The translations under genes and the position numbers were made by a program. A stretch of 64,000 nt of DNA from Crossiella sp. S99.2. Lineage in GTDB: Bacteria > Actinomycetota > Actinomycetes > Mycobacteriales > Pseudonocardiaceae. This document shows, one piece after another, positions 7,800 to 16,505 of the stretch. The stretch is taken from NCBI RefSeq assembly GCF_023094165.1, contig NZ_JALMDK010000004.1, forward strand, positions 744,001-808,000, given 5' to 3'. Under the pieces are notes generated by a model. It worked only from the letters and a program-made list of their open reading frames with translations. It had not been told where the DNA came from and searched no databases. The first letter of the stretch is position 1, and each line of letters begins with the position of its first letter.

Positions 7800-9263
7800 G
7801 TGACAGGGAATTCGGCGCGGCTGCACGCAGTGGCGCAGGCCAGCCGTAGCGAGCAGGAGACACTCTGCGATGAGATCACCAGGAACCTGTTGGCGACGGG
7901 GGCAACACCGGACTGGTCCATCTCTCGCGGAGGCACTGACGGGGTGCACGCGCTGGCCGCAGAATTCTACTGGGCGATGCGGCTGCGCTCTGATTCCGGA
8001 CCGACTACCGCGGCGGCATGCGGCCGATGGATCTACCGCCACGTCCACCCCGACGATCAGCTAGCGCTCACCGAAGAGTGGGCCGTTCTCTTTGGCAGCA
8101 TCTCCGCAGGCCCCGTCAGCCCTAAAGCAATCGAGGACAAAGTTGTCGCCGATCTGGCGGCCGAAATGGGGGACCCACTTGCAGGAGCGTACTTCTGCTA
8201 TGTGTTTGAGCTGACCAAGTTCCGGAAAGTTCTCGACTGCAGGGCTATCGTCGAACACATCGGCGATCCCCCACTGGGGCGGATCCTCCACATCTACCGG
8301 GATCGGCCGATCCTGCGAGCATTCGCGATAAATGGCGCAAGTTGGGAAGACCCCGCTGTGCGACAGGCCATGCAGGAGGTGTTGGCCGATCCTGAGACCA
8401 CCGTACTGGCAGCCAACATTTGCCTGGACAGGGATAACGCGGTCACCGAGACCGACGAGCGACGGCAACAAGGGGTTCAGTGGGCGCGTGACGCCGCGGC
8501 CCGCTGGCCTCGGGAACCCCTGATTCAGTACCGGCTGGCCGAAATCGAACGCGACGCCGGCAATCTCACCCAGGGCCTGGCGGCACCTGACCGCGAGCTC
8601 GCCCTGCTACCCACGGTCAGGCCCCCACTTCTTCGCACACTGCTGTCGAAGACGTACGAGAGTACTAGGTCGCCCCTCGCCGCTCATCTGGTGGTGGACG
8701 AGCCTGACTCCGAATACGCGCGTGCCACACGCCGTCAGCACGCCCGACAGCATGCCGTCTGGTTTCGGACGATCGGGCTGGCGGCTTGCGTTGTACTGGG
8801 GTTCGGGATCCCCCATGTTGTTGACGCCATCACCCAAGGCCCCGTGGGCCCCACGGGCCGGTCCAACGCCAGCCTCGCAGTCCTCATCGCCACGCTGGTG
8901 CTGCCGGTGCTGATCGTGTGCGCGCACTTGCTATTGCGACACCTGCAGGGTGAAGAGCCAGACTCCACCTGCACGCGGACGCGGCTGAAACAAGCTCGCC
9001 TGCGTAGACGGCAGAGCACCGTCGGGCTGTGGACGACCAGCCTAGGGGCTGGCTTTGCGCTGGTGGCGTTGGTCCTCGGTGTCGTTGACGTCATCACCCG
9101 AGACCCCGGTGAGTCGATGGAGCTGGCGTTCGCCTGCCTCACATTCCAGGTCGCCACGCTGGTGGCGGTGCTGATCGGGTGCGTGGTCTCGTGGTTCCTG
9201 AAGCGTTATTACGGAGCTAGCGCAACCCATCCCCTGGCCGAGACGAAGTCTTGCGACCGGTGA
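7800..9263 (+). CDS. Hypothetical membrane protein with soluble N-terminal domain and four C-terminal helices
   Basis: GTG 7800 follows a GGGGAAGGG site. Residues 1-310 are soluble and helical, with a TPR-like feel near the end (QWARDAAARWPREPLIQYRLAEIERDAGN). Residues ~330-480 hold four hydrophobic segments arranged as two similar halves: each half has a short helix, a 'VVDAIT/VVDVIT' motif and a longer helix (LAVLIATLVLPVLIVCAHL; AFACLTFQVATLVAVLIGCVV). The internal duplication is visible by eye. No family recognised. Confidence 0.7.
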   Translation: MTGNSARLHAVAQASRSEQETLCDEITRNLLATGATPDWSISRGGTDGVHALAAEFYWAMRLRSDSGPTTAAACGRWIYRHVHPDDQLALTEEWAVLFGSISAGPVSPKAIEDKVVADLAAEMGDPLAGAYFCYVFELTKFRKVLDCRAIVEHIGDPPLGRILHIYRDRPILRAFAINGASWEDPAVRQAMQEVLADPETTVLAANICLDRDNAVTETDERRQQGVQWARDAAARWPREPLIQYRLAEIERDAGNLTQGLAAPDRELALLPTVRPPLLRTLLSKTYESTRSPLAAHLVVDEPDSEYARATRRQHARQHAVWFRTIGLAACVVLGFGIPHVVDAITQGPVGPTGRSNASLAVLIATLVLPVLIVCAHLLLRHLQGEEPDSTCTRTRLKQARLRRRQSTVGLWTTSLGAGFALVALVLGVVDVITRDPGESMELAFACLTFQVATLVAVLIGCVVSWFLKRYYGASATHPLAETKSCDR

Positions 9264-9485
9264 CAGTTGATGCACCGTCTTGTCTAGGTCCTAACGCTTG
9301 CGCGCAGCGGTGGTCGCCGAATCCGTCTCGCCCCGTTACTGATCGTCTGCGAAGACCTGCTGGCTCCATCGGGCTCCATCCCGGTCTCAGGTCATCGGCT
9401 GTGTCGCTTCGGCACAGCGGCACCGTCAGGCCGGACAGCCTCCCGGGACTACCGTCCTCGTCGGCGGTGGCCTGTGCATGAGGAA

Positions 9486-10886
9486 CTAAGCGGTGGGCTG
9501 CTCTCGTGCTCGTGTTGTGGGGGCAACACGCTGCGCAAGTGCTCGAACGTCGAGGTCACCTTCGGGTGTGTGGATGGTGTGCGTGATCGGGGTGTGGAAG
9601 AGGGTGGCGCGTTCGCCTGCGACGAGCAGGGTGGGCATGGGATAGAGGCCGATGACGGGGCCGCCGAGTCCGGGGATGGTCTGGGCCAGATCGCGGGCCA
9701 GGGAGAGGGTTCTGCGTTCGCTGGGGTTGTCCACGGCGATGGTGAGTGAGCGTGTTCCGGCTCTGGTGGTCAGAGCTGGGCGGAGTAGTCGGTGGACGTA
9801 GGAGAACAGGCCGAGCTGGGCGCAGTCGGTGGGGCGTACGACGGTGAGCAGCCGGGCCCAGATCGGGTCGGTCTCCAGGATTTCCAGCAGTCGGGCGGTG
9901 TCGGTGCTGGGGGCCTCGGTGTGCAGTTGTCGCCGGAGTGTGGGCTCCAGGGGTGTCAGGCCGGCGGGGGTACGGATGGGGATGTCGGTGCGTCCTGCGG
10001 CGTCCAGGCTCCGGCGGAGGTGGTAGTGCAGCAGGCCGCGCAGTCTTGTCGAGCGGGCCTCGACTTCGCTCCACCAGCGGGCGAGCAGGCCGGGGCTGAT
10101 GGTGTGGGTGTGGGCGGCTTGGTGTAGCAGGAGCAGGTAGTACTGCAGGTTGGGGACCTCCAGCCACAGAATGATCGGCATGCCGGGTGGCAGTACGGCG
10201 ACGAGGTCGCCGACCACGGCGCTGAGCCGGTGGAGGGATTCCCATTCGTAGAGGGTGAGTTCGTCCTGGACGGCGACATCGGTGATGGTGCTGGCGGCCA
10301 GGGGGCCTGGGGCGCTGGGGGATACACGGCGCCCGGTTGCCGTGCGCAGGCTCAGTGCGGTCGCGCTGGCCAGGCAGGATCCGGTGACGACGTGGAGTTC
10401 GTCGATGTCGTCGAGGTTGTCGGGCAGGAGGTCCAGGCCGCGGGTGGCGAGCCGATGGGCTCGCTGGTGCAGTGCCAGTGGGGCGTAGGCCACGGCGTTG
10501 CCGGGTTGGAGTTCGCACACGGTAGTGCCCTCGCCGGCGACGGTAGGAAGTCGGAGGAGATCGCGGAGGGAGCTGAGGTTGGTCTCGGCGCGGCGGATGA
10601 TCCGGCTGGCACGGGCATAGGTCTTGTCGTTGATGGTGCTGCCCGGCTGGTGGCGTCCTCTGGCTGAGGTGTAGTACGTGGCGGCCACGGCGGGAATGGC
10701 CTGCACGAAGGGGGTACGCGGGAGTGGCTGCCAGTGCAGGGTGCTCAGGTGGTGGTCGAGCGGGCGCGGGGTGATCACACCGACGCGGTCCGGTGCGTTC
10801 TGTGTACCGATCCGGAGTTCTGGTGGCGGGTTTTCGGGTGAGCTGGTGGGGTTCGCGGGTGGGCAGTGTCGCGTGTGGACAGTCAT
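9486..10886 (-). CDS. Unrecognised 466-residue protein of the cargo cluster
   Basis: The ATG at 10886 has GGAG 7 nt upstream. Composition and GC-rich third positions support a real gene. Visible features: a Pro-rich N-terminus, a charged helix (YARASRIIRRAETNLSSLRDLL), a hydrophobic 'GMPIILWLEVPNLQYYLLLLHQAAH' segment near residue 235, and a basic helical stretch (RLRGLLHYHLRRSLDAAGR). There is no signal peptide or known catalytic motif. It lies 50 bp from the FMN oxidase gene on the same strand, so it is probably cotranscribed and part of the same pathway; it could be the scaffold-forming enzyme. I do not recognise the family. Confidence 0.7.
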   Translation of the reverse strand: MTVHTRHCPPANPTSSPENPPPELRIGTQNAPDRVGVITPRPLDHHLSTLHWQPLPRTPFVQAIPAVAATYYTSARGRHQPGSTINDKTYARASRIIRRAETNLSSLRDLLRLPTVAGEGTTVCELQPGNAVAYAPLALHQRAHRLATRGLDLLPDNLDDIDELHVVTGSCLASATALSLRTATGRRVSPSAPGPLAASTITDVAVQDELTLYEWESLHRLSAVVGDLVAVLPPGMPIILWLEVPNLQYYLLLLHQAAHTHTISPGLLARWWSEVEARSTRLRGLLHYHLRRSLDAAGRTDIPIRTPAGLTPLEPTLRRQLHTEAPSTDTARLLEILETDPIWARLLTVVRPTDCAQLGLFSYVHRLLRPALTTRAGTRSLTIAVDNPSERRTLSLARDLAQTIPGLGGPVIGLYPMPTLLVAGERATLFHTPITHTIHTPEGDLDVRALAQRVAPTTRAREQPTA

Positions 10887-10935
10887 GGGCTGCTCCGTGA
10901 GGGTTGCCGGTATGGTGCCGCAGGGCAGTTCTGGT

Positions 10936-12225
10936 TCAGGTTGTGCTGGGCCATGGCCGGGTGGGCAGGCTGGCTGTGCGGGGGCGGGAGTACAGCGCGG
11001 CTGGCCCGAGTTCGCTGGGGCTGCGGTAGCCGGCCACGGCCATGGTGCGGTCGTAGTCGGCGAGCAGGCAGTCCAGGACGTGGCGCACGCCGTCGTAGCC
11101 GTCCACGGCCAGGCCGAGTGCGTAGGGCAGTCCGATGAGGACTGCCTGGGCGCCCAGTGCCAGGGCGATGAGCATGTCGGCGCCGCTGCGGATGCCGCCG
11201 TCGAGCAGGACCGGGACTCCGTGCGCGCCGTGGATCACGTGGGCCAGGGCGTGCAGGGTGGCGACTCCTCGATCCTGTTGCCGGCCGCCGTGGTTGGACA
11301 CGATGATCCCGTCTGCTCCTGCCTGGGTGGCCAGGTGGGCGTCGCGGGCGGTGAGGATTCCTTTGACGAGCAGTGTTCCTGTCCATCGGGAGCGCACGAG
11401 TGCGAGGTCGTTGGGTGTGCGGGAGCCGTCGTTGAACAGGGCCGCGAACTGCCGGCCGAACTCGGCGGGGTCCTCGGGATCACGGAGGCGGGCGGCGAAG
11501 ATCGGGTCTGTGCGGAAGGTGGCCGCGCCGTAGCCGTGGTCGAAGGGCCAGCCATGGTCGAACAGGCTGGAGCGCCAGCCGATCACCGGGGTGTCGAGGT
11601 TGACAACGAGCACTGTGTGGCCGGTGCGCTGGGCGCGGTGGATCATGCTGTGGTTGAGCGTGTCGTCGGCGGAGAGCATCAGCTCGAACCAGCGGTGGCC
11701 GCCGGGGACCTGGGCGTTGACCTCTTCGGGGGTTACCGAGGCGGCGGGGCTGTGGATCCAGGTGAGTCCGGTGTGGGCGGCGGCCTCGGCGACGGAGATG
11801 TCGGCCCGCGGTTCGATGAGGTCGAGTCCGCCGACGGGTGCCAGGAGCAGTGGAGCTGCCATCGGTGTGCCGAACAGGGTGATCCGGTGGTCGCGGAGAT
11901 CAACTCGGCGTAGCACGTTGGTGATGATCGTGTGGTCGTCAAAGGCCGCCAGGTTGGCCGCGGCGGTGCGACCGCGTCCGGCGGTGCCGAACAGGTAGGC
12001 CAGCACGTCGCGCCCATGGTCATCAGCGGAGAGGACTCGGCGCGCTTCGGTCTCGAAGTCCTCGAGTGTGGTGGGCCAGCGTGGCCTTCGTCCGCGGCGG
12101 GCGCCTTCCTGGAGGTGGGCGTGCTGGGCGCTGAGAGGGTTGCGCCCGGTGTCCTCGCCGGTTCCCCATGGTGTCGCGCTGGGTTCGGGTGTGCGGTGAT
12201 ATGTCACTCTGGCGGTGGAGTCCAT
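10936..12225 (-). CDS. FMN-dependent alpha-hydroxy-acid oxidase (lactate 2-monooxygenase-like)
   Basis: The start ATG 12225 follows GGGAGGG. The TIM-barrel flavoenzyme signature is intact: 'LLVKGIL' with the flavin-contacting Lys, 'ADGIIVSNHGGRQQD' containing the catalytic His and substrate-binding Arg, and 'VPVLLDGGIRSGADMLIALALGA' for phosphate binding. The insert 'VVNLDTPVIGWRSSLFDHGW' resembles the lactate-monooxygenase branch. It oxidises a 2-hydroxy acid to a 2-oxo acid or decarboxylates it. In a cargo cluster with a P450 this suggests modification of a small acid precursor. Confidence 0.88.
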   Translation of the reverse strand: MDSTARVTYHRTPEPSATPWGTGEDTGRNPLSAQHAHLQEGARRGRRPRWPTTLEDFETEARRVLSADDHGRDVLAYLFGTAGRGRTAAANLAAFDDHTIITNVLRRVDLRDHRITLFGTPMAAPLLLAPVGGLDLIEPRADISVAEAAAHTGLTWIHSPAASVTPEEVNAQVPGGHRWFELMLSADDTLNHSMIHRAQRTGHTVLVVNLDTPVIGWRSSLFDHGWPFDHGYGAATFRTDPIFAARLRDPEDPAEFGRQFAALFNDGSRTPNDLALVRSRWTGTLLVKGILTARDAHLATQAGADGIIVSNHGGRQQDRGVATLHALAHVIHGAHGVPVLLDGGIRSGADMLIALALGAQAVLIGLPYALGLAVDGYDGVRHVLDCLLADYDRTMAVAGYRSPSELGPAALYSRPRTASLPTRPWPSTT

Positions 12226-12242
12226 TGTCAACTACCCTCCCG

Positions 12243-12260
12243 TGTTTGCCTATGCAAACA
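12243..12260. promoter_or_regulatory. TGTTTGC-N4-GCAAACA inverted repeat in a divergent promoter
   Basis: A 7-bp-arm palindrome lies 18 bp upstream of the FMN oxidase start and upstream of the divergent MFS gene. Its position suggests a shared operator. The best local candidate for a binding protein is the LuxR-type regulator 1.6 kb away, but that is a guess. Confidence 0.45.
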
Positions 12261-12473
12261 GCCTAGGTTGTGGAGGGTGAGATGGAAAGCGCAGGCACCG
12301 GTAGGTCTGTCTGCGTGTCCTTGCACGGCGACCGCTCGGCCGTTCGGGTGCCGTTGCGGCCTGTCGGCCTACATTCCGATCGATCAGCCGATCCGGGATC
12401 GCCCCTGGGATGTCTAGGCTCGTCCCTTGAGGGTGGGGCACCGTGGGGCCGGTGCCGGCGGGGAGGGGCGGCG

Positions 12474-13736
12474 GTGGCGGGCATCGGCATGGTGTTGCGA
12501 CGACATCATCAGGTGCGTGTGCTGCTGGCCGCGGAGATGATCTCTCTGCTGTGTGACCAGCTGTCCAAAGTCGCCTTGATGCTGCTGGTGCTGCATCTGA
12601 CAGGGTCGCCGGCGGCCTCCGGCGCGGTGTACGCGCTGACCTATCTGCCGCAGTTGATTGCCGCGCCCATGCTGTCCTATCTGGCAGATCGGTATCCGCG
12701 GCGCGACGTGCTGGCCACCTCGTATCTCATCCAGGGTGTGCTGGTGGGGGTGATGGCGGTCCTGGTGGGTGTCGCCGAGGATCCGCTGGTGGTGCTGGTG
12801 GGTCTGTGCGTGTTGATCGTCGGGGGGCAGTTCGCGCTGGTTCCGGGGCGGGCGGCGGCGACGGCCTTCCTGCGTGATGCCGTGGTGGTCCGGCAGGACT
12901 ACGCGGCGGCTGTGGCGGCCCGGCAGGTCGTGCTCAATCTGGGCCCGCTGGCGGGTTTCGCGGCGGCTGGTGCGCTGGTTCCGCTGATCGGCCCGGTGTG
13001 GTCGCTGATGCTGGATGCGCTCAGCTTCCTGGCCGCGGCACTGCTGGTCCTGCGTGGCCTGCCCCGGCAGGAGCCTGCGGTTGTGCCGGGGCAGCCCACC
13101 TCCGTGGGTGTGGCCGGGCCGGGCACCGTGTGGGCGAACTGGGGTGCGGGGCTGAGGGTGGTCAGGACGGTCCCCGGGATGGCGCGTGCGCTGGGGCTGG
13201 CGTTGCTGGCCGGGTTCGCGGTGGTGCCCGAGGGTGTGGCGGCGCCGCTGGCCGCCGAACTGGCTGTCGGCCCCTGGGCGGTACCGCTGATCCTGGCCGC
13301 GGATCCGGCGGGGTATGTCCTGGGCACTTGGATCCAGGATCGCCTGGGCTGGGACCGCCAGCAGCGGTGGATGCCGTGGCTGGCCATGGCCATGTCAGTG
13401 CCGTTGATCCTGTTCGTGTTCTCACCGGGGTTGGGATTGACGCTGGTGCTGCTGACGGCCTCAGGGGTGGCGGCGGTGTATCAGAACACGGCCCAGGCTC
13501 AGGTGGGTGATCTGGCACCGGTGGATGCCCGGGGCGCCACCGCCGGGATCGCGCGTGCTGGCCTGCAGACCAGCCAGGGGCTGGGTGTCGCGTTGGGGGG
13601 CATCGCCGCGGAGGCGCTGGGATCGTCGATGTCGGCCATCGCCCTGGCCGGGCTGTTGGGCCTGGTCACCGCGGTGTTGATCGCCAAGCCGTGGTCGGGT
13701 GCTCAGCGGGGCGTCAGCGGGACGTCAGCGATATGA
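12474..13736 (+). CDS. MFS transporter (exporter) of the cargo cluster
   Basis: GTG 12474 has a GGAGGGG site 8 nt upstream; the frame is open further upstream but that part is not hydrophobic. About 12 transmembrane helices are visible. The loop after helix 2 carries a 'YLADRYPRRDVL' motif-A sequence typical of major-facilitator proteins. It diverges from the FMN oxidase gene. Its neighbours point to export of the pathway product, possibly self-protection; the substrate is unknown. Confidence 0.85.
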   Translation: MAGIGMVLRRHHQVRVLLAAEMISLLCDQLSKVALMLLVLHLTGSPAASGAVYALTYLPQLIAAPMLSYLADRYPRRDVLATSYLIQGVLVGVMAVLVGVAEDPLVVLVGLCVLIVGGQFALVPGRAAATAFLRDAVVVRQDYAAAVAARQVVLNLGPLAGFAAAGALVPLIGPVWSLMLDALSFLAAALLVLRGLPRQEPAVVPGQPTSVGVAGPGTVWANWGAGLRVVRTVPGMARALGLALLAGFAVVPEGVAAPLAAELAVGPWAVPLILAADPAGYVLGTWIQDRLGWDRQQRWMPWLAMAMSVPLILFVFSPGLGLTLVLLTASGVAAVYQNTAQAQVGDLAPVDARGATAGIARAGLQTSQGLGVALGGIAAEALGSSMSAIALAGLLGLVTAVLIAKPWSGAQRGVSGTSAI

Positions 13737-13866
13737 GATGTCATTGCCGATCGCCGGGAGTGCGGCCACTGAGTCTGGGGACCGGAGCGTTGTCGAGGGG
13801 TCAGGGGAGCGCAATGCGTAGCAGATTAGGTGATGGTCGGGTCGTGGTGGAACGCGCTTACCTGGC

Positions 13867-16380
13867 GTGCTGATGAGGGTCACCAGCACGTTCCCCGCGG
13901 AGGAGAATCGCTTCGTCGGCCGGGTGGAAATCCTGGATCGTCTGGCTGATTCCTGGAGTGAGACCTGCCGGGTGGTGACTTTGGCGGGGGCGCCCGGTAT
14001 TGGCAAGACACGGCTGGCCGTCGGGTGTGCCCGCAGGGCGGCCGCGGCCGATGAGCAGACGCTACGGGAGGACGGCGAGGCCCTCTATCCCGATGGTGTG
14101 TGGCTGGCCCAGCTTGCCGATGTGAAGGCCGCGCAGGATGTCGATGTCGCGGTCGCCCGCGCGCTGGCCCTCGGTTTGCAGTCGCCTCAGCCGCCTCGGG
14201 AGGTGTTGCTGGCCCATCTGCGGGAACGTCGGCTGCTGTTGGTGCTGGACAACTGCGAACATCTCGTGGGCGCGGTGGCCGAGCTGCTGATGGCGCTGCT
14301 GCCGCACGCACCCGGACTGCGTGTGCTGGTCACCAGTGTGAGCTGGCTGGGTATCCGCAGTGAACGGATCGAGGTGGTGGAGCCACTGACCATTCCCTCA
14401 ACCGACGATCATGACTCCAGCGAGGCGATGGAGCTGCTCCTCGATCGCGCCGCGGCCAACCACTACGACATCCGGGGTGCCGGCAGGGAGGAGATCCGGG
14501 AGGCGGTCGCCCTGTGCCGGGTGCTGGATGGCATTCCGCTGGCGATCGAACTGATCGCCCTGCAGCTGACCGACCTGACCGTGGCCCAGGCACGGCGGCT
14601 GCTGGAAAATATGATGGCCCAACTGCAGCTCGACCTGCTCAGTGCCGACAATCGCGCTGGCTGGACGCCACGGCAGCAGTGCATGGACAGCGTCCTGCAC
14701 CTGCACTATCAGCGCTGCGGCTCGCCGGACTCTCAGGGCGAGCAGCGGTTGTGGGAACGACTGTCGGTCTTCACCGGCGGCTGGGATCTGGCCGATGCCG
14801 AAGCCGTGTGCTCGGATCTGGACAAGCACGGCCGGCCGAGTGGGCGCATCGGGGATGAGCCCGTGCGGGTACTGCTGAACCGCCTGGTACGCCAATCGGT
14901 GATCATCGTGGACCGGGATCCTCGTCGTCAGCAGCAAGCGCGCTACCGGCAGCTGGAGATTTTGCGGGTCTTCGGCGCGGGACGCCTGGCCTTGCGCACC
15001 GGGGAGGAGGACTTCAGGCTCCGGCACGCGCACTACTTCCAGGCTCGTTCTCGACAGGCCGCAGAGCAGTGGCTCGGCAAGAACGAACTGGTCTTGTTCG
15101 GCTTCTTCCGAGCCAACTTGAGCAACTACTACGAGGCGATCACCACACTGCAGACGACGCCGGGGTTGCAGCCGGCCGCCGTGGAGATGGTGTTGCACCT
15201 GGGCGACATGCGCTTGTGGTGGTGGGTTGGCGAACTCCGCCAGGGGCGTGAGTTCATCCGAACCACGGTGAGTCATCTGGAACAGGCGCTCTCCCCTGCG
15301 GAACGGGCGGGCATGCTGGAGTTGCTGCACGCGGCAGCGGTGCTGGACGGGTGGCTCTCGCTGTGCATGGGTGATCAGCACGGTGGGGCCGCGGCGGTGC
15401 AGCGGGCGGTCGCCTTGGCTGAGACACAGCCTCGATTGGCGACGCTGCCGGAACGACAGTTCCTCACCGGCGCCTACGCAATGTGCGTCACGCGCGATTT
15501 CCCGCGGGCGGTGGAGATGCTGGCCCTGGCCCAGCGGGGCTATGCAGCTGCGGGAGTCAAGCGCAACGGCGCCCGCCATACCGCTGGACTGATCCTGGCT
15601 ATCTCCGCGGCGTTCTCCGAGGATGCGGTCCTGGCCGCGGAGGTCACGGCACGCTGTGTCGAAGATGCACGCAAGCACCAGGCACCGTGGGCGATCACCT
15701 GGGCACGATGGGCCCAGACAGTGTGGCTGCTCCGGCACGTGAGGTCGGCTCCGGCGTTGAAGAAGGCGTTGCAGGTGGCCGATGAGATCCTGCTGGAACA
15801 GCACGCGATGGGCGACTTGTGGGGTTATGCGTGGTCGATGTCGCTGCGGAAATGGATTCTTGCCGAGCTGCAGCACTTCGAGCAGTCCGCGATTTTCTCA
15901 GGGTTCGCTCGGCATATGCAGAATGTGCTCGGGGTCGTCCTGGATGGGATCGGACCACATGAGGATCAGGATCGGATCGCAGAGGCGAGTGCCCGTGACG
16001 CGCTGGGCACCAAGACGTTCGAGGTGTTGCACGGCCGGGGACTGCGCCTGAGCGAGGAACGGATCCTGGGCTTGGTGCGGCAGCCGGAGTCAGAGCATGC
16101 GGCGGTCTATGCGGTGGATTCGCCGCTGACCCCAGGCTTGGTGGCTGTGGCGGCCCGCGTGGGTGCCCGGATGACCAACGCCGAGATCGCGGTTGATCTG
16201 AACAACACGAGGCGCACGGTCGAATTCCAGGTGAGCCAGTGTTACAGCAAGCTGGGTTTTGCGGAGAGCAACCCTCGCGATAATCGCCCCTTGCTGGCCA
16301 GGTGGGCCAGGGAAAATTTCCCGGACCTGGTCAGCGAGATTGAGCAGCGGATAGGTGATCAGGGGCAGGCATCGGCCTGA
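13867..16380 (+). CDS. Large NB-ARC-type ATPase regulator with C-terminal LuxR-like helix-turn-helix
   Basis: Walker A GAPGIGKT at ~41-48 and Walker B 'LLLVLDNCEH' at ~125 define an AfsR/NB-ARC-like ATPase without an N-terminal SARP domain. A winged 'LWERLSVFTGGWDLADAEAVC' segment and a long TPR-like helical middle follow. The last ~80 residues ('LTPGLVAVAARVGARMTNAEIAVDLNNTRRTVEFQVSQCYSKLG') are a LuxR-type HTH. Such proteins are typical pathway-specific activators of secondary metabolism. GTG 13867 or ATG 13873 could start it; no strong ribosome site. Confidence 0.85.
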   Translation: MLMRVTSTFPAEENRFVGRVEILDRLADSWSETCRVVTLAGAPGIGKTRLAVGCARRAAAADEQTLREDGEALYPDGVWLAQLADVKAAQDVDVAVARALALGLQSPQPPREVLLAHLRERRLLLVLDNCEHLVGAVAELLMALLPHAPGLRVLVTSVSWLGIRSERIEVVEPLTIPSTDDHDSSEAMELLLDRAAANHYDIRGAGREEIREAVALCRVLDGIPLAIELIALQLTDLTVAQARRLLENMMAQLQLDLLSADNRAGWTPRQQCMDSVLHLHYQRCGSPDSQGEQRLWERLSVFTGGWDLADAEAVCSDLDKHGRPSGRIGDEPVRVLLNRLVRQSVIIVDRDPRRQQQARYRQLEILRVFGAGRLALRTGEEDFRLRHAHYFQARSRQAAEQWLGKNELVLFGFFRANLSNYYEAITTLQTTPGLQPAAVEMVLHLGDMRLWWWVGELRQGREFIRTTVSHLEQALSPAERAGMLELLHAAAVLDGWLSLCMGDQHGGAAAVQRAVALAETQPRLATLPERQFLTGAYAMCVTRDFPRAVEMLALAQRGYAAAGVKRNGARHTAGLILAISAAFSEDAVLAAEVTARCVEDARKHQAPWAITWARWAQTVWLLRHVRSAPALKKALQVADEILLEQHAMGDLWGYAWSMSLRKWILAELQHFEQSAIFSGFARHMQNVLGVVLDGIGPHEDQDRIAEASARDALGTKTFEVLHGRGLRLSEERILGLVRQPESEHAAVYAVDSPLTPGLVAVAARVGARMTNAEIAVDLNNTRRTVEFQVSQCYSKLGFAESNPRDNRPLLARWARENFPDLVSEIEQRIGDQGQASA

Positions 16381-16408
16381 TCACGACGGGTCCCCGCCGT
16401 GATCAGGC
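16375..16408. terminator. Terminator hairpin after the regulator gene
   Basis: GCCTGATCACG pairs perfectly with CGTGATCAGGC around a GC-rich centre. The left arm includes the regulator stop codon. It also separates it from the convergent P450 gene. Confidence 0.7.
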
Positions 16409-16505
16409 ACAGGTTCACCGCAAGCGAGAGGGCACAGTGACGCGCCTGACGGTGCTGATTCTCGCCGCAGAATCCTGCCGTCGGAGACACCCGGCACGGA
16501 TCGGC

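Noticed and set aside
9486..10886. Unknown cargo protein as a cyclodipeptide synthase
   Set aside because: P450 neighbour suggested it, but length (466) is about double and the Ser/Tyr/Glu pattern of that family is not seen.
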